64,000 nt of DNA. It comes from Solen grandis. Taxonomy: Eukaryota > Mollusca > Bivalvia > Adapedonta > Solenidae. A program made the position numbers and the translations under genes. How positions within the stretch are numbered: the first letter of the stretch is position 1; the number at the start of each line of letters is the position of its first letter. Location of the stretch: assembly GCA_021229015.1 (NCBI GenBank), contig CM037795.1:15191595-15255594 (forward strand). The letters are read 5' to 3'. A model generated the notes under the pieces. That model did not search any database and was not told the DNA's origin. It saw only the letters and a list, made by a program, of their open reading frames with translations. Shown piece after piece: positions 43,715 through 55,600 of this stretch.

Positions 43715-45150
43715 AGCTCACCTGAGCAAAGCTCAGGGTGAGCTATTGTGATCCCGTGAGTGTCCGTCGTCCGTCGTCAACAATTTTTAGTGTTTACACT
43801 CCGTCACCTTTATTTCTTAAGCAATCAGCTTCAAACTTTAAGATAATGTTTATGACCATAATGTCTCGATTGAGTTCGATTATGGCTGAGATCCGTCGAT
43901 AAGGTCAGGAGTTATGCCCCTTTTAATATTAAAAAAATGCCAGATTTCACTTTGTTTACACTCTAGCATCTTTATCTTTTGAGCAATCATCTTCAAACCT
44001 TATGGCAATGCTTATGACCATAATGTCTCAATTGAGTTCGATTATGACTGAGATCCGTCAATTAGGTCAGGAGTTATGCCCCTTTATATTAAAAAGAAAT
44101 CAGATTTCACTTTGTTTACACTCTAGCATCTTCCTCTTTTGAGCAATCATCTTCAAACTTTATGGCAATGCTTATGACAATAATGTCCCGATTGAGTTTG
44201 ATTATGGCTGAGATCGGTCGATTAGGTCAGGAGTTAAGTCCCTTAAATATAAAAAAATGCAAGATTTCACTTTGTTTACACTCTATCATCTTCATCTTTC
44301 GAGCAATCATCTTCAAACTTTATGACAATGTTTATGACCATAATGTCTCGATTGAGTTCGATTATGGCTGAGATCCGTCAATTAGGTCAGGAGTTATGCC
44401 CATTTTAATATTTAAAAAATGCCATATTTCACTTTGTTTACACTCTAGCATCTTCATCTTTTAAGCAATCATCTTAAAACTTTATGGCAATGCTTATGAC
44501 CATAATGTCTCGATTGAGTTTGAATATGGCCGAGATCGGTCAATAAGGTCAGGAGTTAAGCCCCTTTTAATATAAAAAATACCAGATTTCACTTTGTTTA
44601 CACTCTAGCATCTTCATCTTTTGAGCAATCTTTTTCAAACTTTATGGCAATGTTTATGACCATAATGTCTCGATTGAGTTTGATTATGGCTGAGATCGGT
44701 CTATAAGGTCAGGAGTTAAGCCCCTTTCAATATTCAAAAAAATGCCAGATTTCACTTTGTTTACACTCTAGCATCTTCCTATTTTGAGCAACCATCTTCA
44801 AACTTAATGGCAATGCATATGACCGTAATGTCTCGATTGAGTTCGATTAAAGCTGAGATCTGTTGATTAGGTCAGGAGTTATGCCCCTTTAAATATAAAA
44901 AAAAGACCAGATTACACTCTAGTATCTTCATTTTTTTAGCAATCTTTATTAAACTTTAAGACAATGTTTATGCCCATAATCTCACAATCGAGTTCAGTTA
45001 TAATATAACTGATATTGACTAGTTAATTTAGGAGTTATGCTCTTTTCACCATAATAAAAGCCAGATTTCACTTTTACACTCAAGCATCTTTATTTCTTAA
45101 GCAATCATCTTTCTCAGGTGAGCGACAAGGGCCATCTTGGCCCTCTTGTT
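43715..45150 (+). mobile_element. Pearl-like element with ~160-bp tandem core repeats
   Basis: It starts with 'agctcacctgagcaaagctc' and ends in '...caggtgagcgacaagggccatcttggccctcttgtt'. Between these are eight full and one partial monomer of about 160 bp, each with 'gagcaatcatcttcaaac', 'tatgaccataatgtctcgat', 'aggtcaggagttatgcccct' and 'agatttcactttgtttacac'. Unique ends around a tandem core match the bivalve 'pearl' elements, which are regarded as Helitron-related non-autonomous DNA elements. No coding capacity. Confidence 0.7.
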
Positions 45151-45285
45151 TTATTTCTATTTCTAATGATAATTAAGGTCTTGCTTGAACTGATCACAAC
45201 CAGTATCACCGGTTTTTGAAATCTAGGTCAACCACTGATCACATGATATCCCAGTGTATCTATTGGTCAAACATTGATCACATGA

Positions 45286-45530
45286 TATTTGTTTGTTTGT
45301 TTTGTTGGGTTTAACGTCCCACCGACAGTATTTCAGTCATTTGGAGATGATGTCTACTTGAGACAGATATAGTGCATTATCACACTGTAGACATGTGGCA
45401 TGATACCACACCCAGTCACATTATTCTGACACCAGGCCAACCAGTCCTGCAACTACCCTTATATGCTGAGCGCCAAGCAAGGGAGCTACAGCAGTACCAT
45501 TTTTTACGACTTTGGTACATTTTGGCCAGG
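45286..45530 (-). mobile_element. Bivalve SINE-like element (tail '(aaac)n') with target duplication
   Basis: In reverse it ends '...gacgttaaacccaacaaaac', followed by (aaac) units. The body contains 'atgccacatgtctacagtgt', 'gcgctcagcatataagg' and 'gtagctcccttgctt' blocks in reverse. It is flanked on both sides by 'acatgatat', a likely 9-bp target duplication inside the 56-bp repeat family. Confidence 0.65.
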
Positions 45531-45640
45531 ATTACATGATATCCCAGTAAATCTATTGGTCAAACACTGATCACATGATATCTCAGCGTATCTGTTGGTA
45601 AAACATCACATGAGATCCCAGTGTATCTTCTGGGCAACCA

Positions 45641-47284
45641 CGGAAATTAATTTGAATACACTGTTCACTATGAATAATGAATATGTGCATCACTGTGATC
45701 TTCATACAAGGTACACAACAAAAACAAAACATTAGTAATCTAATACCATTATTTAATAGTGACAAACATCAAATTTACTTTTCAAATTAATACACATATA
45801 TTTTTATGATCTTGTGATTTCGTTTTGCAGAATATATATTATACCACCCTGAGAAATGTATAAATATACAATCTGTGGACAAAGTTCTCTTACAAATAAT
45901 GACAGGTAGATAAATTCACTTTAATATTCATTGCACTAAACAAATATATTTTGGATTTGAAGCTTCTGTAATGTCTCTCAAATACAATGATCAATGTTGT
46001 TGTTTTCCATACAAATGACCAGCATATATTGTAAGCCTTCACTTGCATGCAGAGTATATTTTAATTCTATATATATTATTTATTCTTTAATTAATCAAAA
46101 ACATAATTGATGGACAAATTAAACAAAAATATTAATGAAAAAATTTCAGCAAAAGCAATGGGTATTTGCAATAAATGCTGATGGTTCATTTCTCTGGAAA
46201 GCAATAAAACTACCAAATCTAAAATGTTTTTTTTTTGTTTTGGATCATGATTATACACTTTCTGATACTGCTGCCTTTGAAGATGTGATAGGCTCACTTA
46301 TTGTTACTATCCATTCCAGCAATGTACAATGCAGCCATCTGCATTTTCAACTGTAAAAATTTGCACCCTGCCTTCTTATTCATGGCTAGGTAAAATGCTT
46401 GCAAGCAGTATCACACAAAACCATGTTATCTTTTGTGTAAACCAGGCCAACCATTGACTACCTATTATTCCAATACAGCCTTTGGATAGCAAGTCAATTA
46501 ATTGTGATAGGTCTGTAAATGCTGGATAGGTATTCCCTGATAGGACTCCCTGAAACTCCCATGTCCAGATTTTTAAACATTTCTAGGACATCTCCTGACT
46601 TGATTTTTAATTCAAACTTCTTGTTTGACTGAAATGAGTCTCAACACAATGTCATATACATCTAGCATTCTTTCCTCACCCATAGATAATTTCATGTTTC
46701 ACACCAAACACTGGTTGACTCAATTTCTTGCTATGTTGAAATAGACACAAATATACTGAAGTCAACAAAGGAAATACACACAAAGTTTGATATATAGCAG
46801 ATTTCCTCCAAAAATAATTGCACAAAAACATGTTGTTTATTTAGTGTATTAAGCTCCAAGGTCTGTATTAACTCAAAGTTCTTTTTTCTTTTTAAGTACT
46901 GAATTTAACATAAGCGAGGTGAAGCTGAGAGCAGGGGTAAGTTTTACATTTTTAAAAAACATTAACCATAAATGACTTGTACAAAAATATTTTTCACATA
47001 TCCTGGGGAAAATAAGAAAATATGTGATATGTTTTATTTTAATTTGAACTGAAAAAGAGCTATTTCACTTGCCGAAAAAGTGGGACCGAAAACAAAGTTA
47101 CAGAGTGTATATAACCTTGCTAGATTCACAAATACTTTTATCCACATACTGTAAATGTATTTACAAAAGTATGTTTACACAGGGAATGTAAAATCACAGA
47201 AAAACTGGCATAATCACCACTCTACTTCATATAAATAAATACACAGATATGAATAAAATGATTTTGTCACAAAATAGGGCGTGT
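45641..47284. other. Intergenic sequence, no gene recognised
   Basis: AT-rich, without a conserved frame. The apparent 117-codon frame in the corrupted left copy (12,171-12,524) is not open here, so it is an indel artefact. Short stretches may be eroded repeats. Confidence 0.5.
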
Positions 47285-48250
47285 TTCTCTTTCATATCAC
47301 TTTGATACAAAAGAGGCTATAATTCTTACAAAATACATCTCTCAGTTATCTGCCCTTGTCTGTTGATTGGTCTGATCTTATTCCACATGTTTCAGTGAGG
47401 AACCTGTCTAGAGAAATGCCCATATAGTAAGCAGGGTATGCTGCCAAAACTTGCGTGCACTGAATTGATAGAGCTCTAAATATTCAACATAGATCCAAAG
47501 GTATTCAACATAAAGTGAAGAAGATATTGTGCTTTAGGTAATGACCGTTAGATGTCATAAGTCAAAGGGGTGATAACTCTTGAAAATCATTAGAGAGATG
47601 AGTCTTTTATTTGTGATGGACAGTCTACCAATGAATGTGTATGCAAAGTTTCATGGTTATTCCTTAAACCCCTTATTTTTCATTACAAATCAATCCCAAT
47701 CTTCCTCTTCCCATAAGGTATCTATCTACTTAATCTGATCATCATACCTCACTCCTAAAAGAAGTTATTTGATAGGAATGAAAAATCTATTTTTAGTAAT
47801 GGTAACCTAGACTTTGACCCTATCATCATGAAAATTAATCCCAAACCCAATTTTCCTCTTCCCAAAAGATATCTACCTGCCAAGTATGAATACTGTATCT
47901 CTTACAGGAGATATTCAACAGAAATGAAATGTTTGACGTCCAGCCAATGACATTTCCCTTTCTAATAACCAGGATTTTCATTGAAAACCTGGTTAAATAT
48001 GCTGTCCTCCTTTATATAAACAATCATAGCATTATTTACAATCATATTTGTTTGAAACAGCAGTGCACATGCAGCTGTTGAGTCATTTATTGTTCAACAT
48101 TTCTGAACTTATTCATTTACAAGTATTTCAATTTAAGAGACTGTCCATTTATACCTATAAATTTTGCAAAATTAACTTCTTTCCAAATAAATCAATAACA
48201 TAAACAAGAGCACCGCATGTGGATGCCAACGCTCATCTGTTAAATGTGTT
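47285..48250. repeat. Patchwork of dispersed repeat fragments
   Basis: Includes 'ggctataattcttacaaaat' with 'cagttatctgcccttgtc' (same pair at about 60,440-60,500), 'gcaaagtttcatggttattc', 'aggattttcattgaaaacct' and 'caagagcaccgcatgtggat'. These are eroded mollusc repeats. No coding signal seen. Confidence 0.45.
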
Positions 48251-48724
48251 TAAGTAATGATCTACATTAAAGTCTTTACATGATGACCACAACCAAGCGA
48301 TCATAATAGCATGACTTTTTCTTCAAAATAGACAAGCTAAAAACTGATCAATTCAAACCCTGTGTATAAATTAAATGTCTGAATATATGAAAAGCAAAAT
48401 AAGCAAACCAAAGTTCCTGTGCTTTTACAAATTCATGAAAAGATAAAAATATGAGGAAAACAACAAGGTAAAGCAGTGTGACCTAAAAAAACAACTTGCA
48501 AACTAATATCTTAATAGATACATTGTACTACAGTACTGTTAGGTGGGGGAGTCTGAATTATTGCACCAAACACAACTTTCTATCACATAAGCTGAACAAC
48601 TTGATAAATATTTAATATACTTAACCTAAGAAAGAGACCTTTCAATATATTGCAAAGAATCTAGTCTTCACTATTATGTTTTCTAGGTCAACTGCTCACA
48701 AAAAAAATATCACAAACCATTATT

Positions 48725-49019
48725 GGTCACATGATATCCATGTGTTGCTATTGGATAATTTAATTTGATATAACCACTGGTCACATGATATCCATGTCTG
48801 GCTTCTTGGATAATTTAATTTGATATAACCACTGGTCACATGATATCCATGTCTGGCTATTGGATAATTTAATTTGAATATAATCACTGGTCACATGATA
48901 TCCATGTGTGGCTATTTGATAATTTAATTTGAATATAATCACTGGTCACATGATATCTAATGTAGCTATTGGATAAATTAATTTGAATATAACCAATGGT
49001 CACATGATATCTATGTGTC
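48725..49019. repeat. Tandem repeat, ~56-bp period, about 5.5 copies
   Basis: The unit contains 'ggtcacatgatatccatgt', then 'ggctattggataatttaatt' and 'gatataaccact'. Single relatives of this unit occur at 45,235-45,285, 45,531-45,640 and 58,290-58,400. An open frame across the array is a product of the repeat and not a gene. Confidence 0.85.
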
Positions 49020-49309
49020 ACAATTGAATAATGTCCTCTAATTTGAATACCAATATTAGTGCGAACACTGGATATGCCCATTGCAATAATCCTCTAGGAA
49101 ATCTATTGTTTTGGCGTTATAGGTTGCTATAAATCATATTTTGACATTGGAATAGGTTGCTTTCTTTTCCTTAAACTAAAAGAAGAACTAAAATCAAAGA
49201 CTTATTAATACTTTGGCATCCCACCTTGAATTTAGTTTGTAGAGAGGAAGTTTATGCAGAAATAAAGTTGATATTAAATGAATAAATTCAATGATAATGC
49301 CAAGGCCTT

Positions 49310-49320
49310 TTTATTTTATT
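49310..49320 (-). other. Candidate BLMH polyadenylation signal
   Basis: Two overlapping AATAAA hexamers on the minus strand lie about 230 bp after the stop codon. This is a plausible 3' UTR length. No cleavage evidence can be read from sequence alone. Confidence 0.4.
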
Positions 49321-49545
49321 ATTTTCTGATTACAAAATTCCACTACATTGCAAAAATTCTCAGAAAGGCCAGACTGGGTACAAAATATCTCAAATGAAAC
49401 TCCTCAAATTTTAGAATGCAACATGAATTTAAAGAATCTTTATTTTGACATTCAGGGCACTAGAAATAGGTTCACTAAATCAAAAAAAAGTTGTTCATGT
49501 GAAATTAAGTTGTTCCCAGTTTTTCTCCTGTTGCTTGAGACCTTC

Positions 49546-49697
49546 TCAGTGAGCCAGGGCGCCCATGGGATCCCAGGCAGGCAGCTGTGTGGGCTCCTGT
49601 TCCAGAACTGCCAGCGTCTCCTTGTCCAGAAGGTCCTTATGGATCACCACCTCGTACACATACTCAGAAAACCAGTCGTCACTCATTGTAAGGTAGC
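49546..49697 (-). CDS. BLMH: BLMH exon 11, C terminus
   Basis: 152 nt from '(G)YLTMSDDWFSEYVYEVV' to 'LAVLEQEP' and 'LPAWDPMGALAH', then TGA at 49548-49546. Human BLMH ends '...MGALAE'. The gene end is therefore certain. Confidence 0.97.
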
Positions 49698-52600
49698 CTG
49701 CGTATAGAATACCAACATATATACAGCTGAATTGTGTATTTAATAACCTTTCCAGATTTGCACTGGTTTTCAAGTGCCAAATAACAAAAAAGTATACAGA
49801 AAAAATGTTGAATGATTTTTTTAAAGTAGGGACAAAGGATTGATTGATTTTTTTAGTTTACTGTCGCTGCAACAGTATTTCAGTCATAAAGCAATGTCCA
49901 GCTGACTACAGGTGGGGGAAGACCCCACTGACCTACTGCAAGCCAGCTGGAAGGCTTCCTTACATGAAAATCCAGATGACCCTGCCAGGATTCAAACCCA
50001 TGCGATGAGGGGCTGAGTGAGTTTTAAAGTCAGCTACTTTACCCTTTCAGCCACAGAGGCCCCAGGGACAAAAGAGGAACTGTCGCAACTAAGATACGAG
50101 ACAAAAGGAAAATACTGCAAAGTGTATCTTAGTAAATCAAGATTAAATTTTTATCAATCATATTAAGTAAAACTTTTAATTTTCTCAAAAAAAAAAAATA
50201 GAGAAAAAAAAAAGAGAGGAAAAAATGGGAACCTAATAATAAAGTAAGGAAAAGTTGGTTCCATTTACAAGCCTGTTAATACCTGGGAAAATGTTAACCC
50301 CATATTTCATTATGTCACAGTAGGATTTTTCATTCATGACATGGTTAACTGCTGCCAAACAATATCACAAAAAGACCCATGTTCTTGTGTTTAAACCAGC
50401 CTTGTGTTCAGTTTCTGGTAATAAATCGCTTAACTTAGTGTTTACATCCATGTATCATAGCATATAAAACATAAGCAGGGTGCCAACTCATAAAAAGTTG
50501 CGAACAGTTCCGAACATTATCCTTAATTGAACCCAAGCCTAGTCAATCTGACCATGTGATTATATCAGTATGCCACATACCGTTGTTTACAGTCCCTGAT
50601 GTGCCCCAAGAGTTCTCCACCCTCCATTTTGAGGACTTCCTCTCTCCATTTTTGGTCTGCAGGAAAAGTACAAACACAAATAAAATCTGATATGGAATGT
50701 TTATTATATATAAGGGGCATAACTCACTCATGTAGTAAAGAAAAACTGAGTAAGATTTATCCTTTTGGACAACAAGGCTAAGAAAGAGCAAAGGAAAGCA
50801 TTGTTTTGCCCTAGCTTTCACCAAAAACAACAATTCAAACATCAATTTAAATTTTCTATTTTTAGTAACAGTGACTATGACCTTGAGTCACCCTTCTGAG
50901 TACCTAAAGAAAACCTGTAGAAATGTAGTAAGTCCAACTGTTTATACAATAAGCTTCTCTTGAAATATCAAAATGATGAAGTCTCAAAGTATGTGAAGTC
51001 AAAGCCATCTCATGCATACAGTACTGTTGTTGTTGTATTGGAGTTTACCGTCGCTGCAATAGTATTTCAATCATATAGCGACGTCCAGCTAATTACAGGT
51101 GGAGGAAGACCCCGAGTACACAGAGGTACCCGGGTAGAACCACCGACCTACCGCAATTCAGCTGGAAGGCTTCCTCACATGAAAAATCCGAAGTCCCTAC
51201 CGGGATTCGAACCCACAGCGGTGAGGGGCTCAGAGATTTGTAGTCCAAGACTGCAACCGCTCGGCCACGGCGGCCCCGCATACAGTACTGGTACAACCCA
51301 GGATTAGCAAAGTTCTACAATTAATGAAATAAATGATTGCATTTTAAGACCCCCACCAATATGAGGAATTCCACAAGATTGCTGATTCAGGAATACTGAC
51401 CTCTGTGTGTACCCCTGTCAAGGTCATAGCATGGGTCATCAGTGACTCTCCGTACCTTAGTCTGTCAGCTTTGTCCAGTGTTGAGGGACTCAAGCCTAAG
51501 GACACTTTGGTATCAAGTCTGGTGAAAAAAATTGTTGACTCTGTTTATAATTGTTAGTTTTGCAAGTTTCATCAATTTTCTGACAGCATTTCAATCACAT
51601 GGGCGCCATGTCTGTATGAGACAGATACTTCATCACTACAGTCGACATTGTATTAAGAGACCGCTCAAGGGACTGCCAAAAAGTGGTCGCTTAATGAAAT
51701 GGTCTCTTAATAGATTTTGTTTGGAAATCCAGGCAAACAAGTCATAAATATACAAACTGTAAGCTAAATTGTATCATAACGTTAGATTATATTACAACAT
51801 AAATACGATATAAACTACACAATGTTTTGTTATTTTATACCAATAAACATCATCATGTTTATTTTTGTCATATCTTACGATTTTTTAGCTGTTATGTTGG
51901 AATAATACCTTGGATCATCGGCTGAGGTTTGCATTTGGTATTCGGTGGAAAAACACAACATTTGACATCGAATTCATGTTTTGATTCGGACAATTTCAAG
52001 AAAAATATTATTTAGCAATGAGCTTCTTTATGTCTCTGTCTAACATAAATCCAGAAACCCCCGATAAATTTATTTCAACCGTGCGCCCTCGTCGAGTATC
52101 ATAAAACGCAAAGTATATACTTATAGTTACGAATTATTGATGGTACGCATTGCATCCGGAAGTATTAATTTACCTTATTCCCAAATTTTCTTTTACCAAA
52201 ATCCGAAGCATTTGGCATTTGGAGGGATGGTTTCACCTATGTTATGCATAGTAACTTTTGAAACGGGAACCAGGAACTATATTTAGAATTTAGTTGCACA
52301 TGGTGCAGTCATGCGTGGTCAAAACAAATTGGTTTCAGGTGAGCACTTATGATCGGGATAATTGTTTGTTTGTTCGAATGTGTTAAAGATGAATATGTAC
52401 ACATGCTCCAGCGTACACGATAATTAGCAACGGAATCAAACACGGTCGCTCAATAAAGTTGATTTTGTGCATAATCTTACGTGCTGGGACTTGGTTTATG
52501 TGGTCGCTGGTCGCATAATAAAAAAGTCGCTTAATGGGATAAATTGATATAGTAAAAACGTTCGGGCGGGATTTATAACGGTCGTTTAATAAAAAAGTCG

Positions 52601-55600
52601 TTTAATACAGGTGGTCGCATGTACGATGTTGACTGTATATCATCACTCTGCAGGCAACTGGTATGGTTTACCCTACCATTGCTTACCATGTTAGTGCAGC
52701 GGTTATGTACCCAAAGGCAAGGTATTGCATGATAATATTAGTGTTAAAAAGCATACATTAAAATGATTAAAGCTTCAACAGAGGCTAAAGTATTGCAAGC
52801 AATACCTTCCCAGTGTAAAGCATTGTCCATAATGAATTGAGAATATCATGTTTACAACCTCAACATTTATTGAAGAATTACAGGATCCAGATTTTGATGT
52901 TGTTGTGCTGGGGTTAACCATTACTGTAATAGTGCTTTGTGTTTCTGTCATTTAGCAATGCCAAGCTAATTACAAACCACAAATGCACAAAGGCAACCAT
53001 GTAGAACCACCAACCTACCACAAGCAAGCCGGAAGGCTTTCTTACATGAAAAATTCATGAGACCCTGTTAGGACTCAAAACCCACAGGGGTGAGAGACTG
53101 AATGATCTAAGTCAGTGACTTTACCCACTTGGACAAGGAGGACTCCTACCCTATATTTTGTGGCATATTTTTTTATCAATACTTAAAATATTTCATAACA
53201 AAACATGCAAAAGAAAAAATAACAAAAAACAGCATGAGCAATCTTATTTCTGGATTCCTAAAGCTCACCCATATTACAATAAGGATTAAACAGTATTCAA
53301 TTCAAAGGTTAACTTTTTATCTCATATAGATCCGTTTTGCAGCCAACAGAGAAGACCAAGTTCAGACAGCTTGGTAAAGTCTCTTTTGTTCATACAATAT
53401 TGAAGTATAGATCCTACAGTATAGAAAAGAAATTCAATTGTGTCAGAATCCAATTAGGTAAAGATTAAACCTTTTTGGAATTAAAATTAAAATAAAATCT
53501 TAAATATAAAATATTTAGGCATAATACGGTCAAAACTGTATTACGATGAAACCAGAATACCTAGAAAAAACATCTGTCTCTATATACATAAGATAAACAT
53601 ACTTATGTTTTTACGGCTTCTCATTACCCTTTAAAACTTTGCAATAGCATATATTTAAAACTATAAGCAACAGCAAAGCATTAGGAAATATTGTTTTATC
53701 AAAAATGTTTTGTTTATCAGATATCTATTTTTTTTGTGCTACAGTTTAGTGTCACTGCACCAGTATAAAAGTCAAATAGTGACGACCAGCTTACTACAGG
53801 TGGAGGAAGACTCCCCCCCCCCCCCCCCGAACATTGAGACACCTGAGAATAACCACCCCAACCTACCACAAATCAGCTGGAAGGCTGTCCAGGGTTTTCC
53901 ATGATACATAATTGTGTCCACTTTGATTATCCCCCAAAAATATTTCAAAATTTGTCCCTATATGTGCATTGTTTACCTCATTTGGAAATCTGGGGAAAAC
54001 CCTGCCTATCAGGGATCAAACCCACAGCAGTGAGGGGCTAAGGAACAGTAAGTCAGCAACTTTATAACATGGCATTTATTTAACTTTTAATCCTTTATCT
54101 CATGAATATTCATGTTCACATTTACAGTATAATTTGATGACTATTATTTTACTGATATAAAACAATAGATTTTTCTTCACTATATAGACTGTACAGATTT
54201 TGAGCTGTCTGATCTTGGTCTACTCTGTTTGTCAATGTGTCTGTACATATATGGCGTAAAGGGTTTCGGATAAATATCAAATCTGAGCTGTATATAGGTC
54301 CCCCATACCAATGTACTAATAAAATCATCTTACATGAAATGATAGTTTTCATAATTTATTGAAAATAACTAACCAGATACTTCTCCATTTCGGCAGAAGT
54401 TTTATCTTAAGGTTGAGTGGCAGAAGCTACTAGAACATGTACAAATTAGCAATTGGCAGGTGACGCTAAAACAAAAATATCACAAGATTTTGTAAGTACA
54501 CCGGTACCATGGAGTCACCAGTATCATGGAGTTCAACTATAATTGGTTAAACACGAAATCTTCCAATATAGGGGAATGTGTTTGAGTTAAATTTTCTACT
54601 TACAGTATTTCAGTCATTTGGGGACTTTATCTATGAGTTCTGCCTCACTGTCATATAACAACACAGACAATTGGAATTTTATTACACCCAGTCATCTTAT
54701 ATTGACACCAGCTAACCGGCGCTGGAACTACCCTTATGCTGGAGGAGTTTTACCAATTCCATTTTTATCATTTATGTCATGAGAAGGGAATGCTCCCAGA
54801 ATGTCCCAGTTACGAGACTGATCATCCACTGGGATGTGTAAACTGAATGTTTTTAAATCCTTCTTTCCATACTGGATATCAGTTAAAACAAAAGGGCCAA
54901 TTACAATTAGTATAGAAAACAATAAATTAAAAGAGAAAAAATACAAAAAATTCTTAACTTCATTTAGTAATAAAACCATTTTTATATTTTATTAGTATTC
55001 GTAAAATTTGAAATCACTCTGACCAGTCTGCCACTGGGTAAACTGAATGTTATGAATTCAACATTTGTAAAATATCAAGACAATGTAATAAGCCCCAGTG
55101 AAATAGAGAGCTGTCTGCAGGAGGATCATATACTCACATATTGAGGTCCTGTAGAGCAAGCTCCCTCTGGAAGCTCTGACCCACATCACACCCAAACCAC
55201 ACAGGCTGAAGCAGAGGTGAGGCAAACACCATGCATCAAATGAAGGATTTCAAACTGGAACAAGCTACCAATGCTATATCAAAGTTCAAACAACAAACAC
55301 ACATATACTGAGGAACAAAGCGGCTGCCTATTTGTGTAATTATGTAATTATTGAGACAGTTGTACCATAGTACAAGAGCCTCATCAAAACAATTCACCTT
55401 CTTTTATCTGTTTGCCTTCAGCAGCAACTAGATAAAAATTCTTCTAAAGTTTCTATACAGAATATATATAAGACACTATTCTACCACCTAGAGGCCTCAT
55501 TTTTCAAGGAGTCAACACTGCTTATGCAATTACATAGAAAATAATGAGGTCATCATTAGTAGAATTTCATTCTGAAAATTGTTTTGATTCCCCTGAGGTG

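Noticed and set aside
48725..49019. CRISPR-like array
   Set aside because: Repeats and 'spacers' are the same sequence in every unit. This is a plain tandem repeat in a eukaryotic genome.
48884..49081. 65-codon repetitive frame
   Set aside because: It is a translation of the 56-bp tandem repeat with no other coding evidence.
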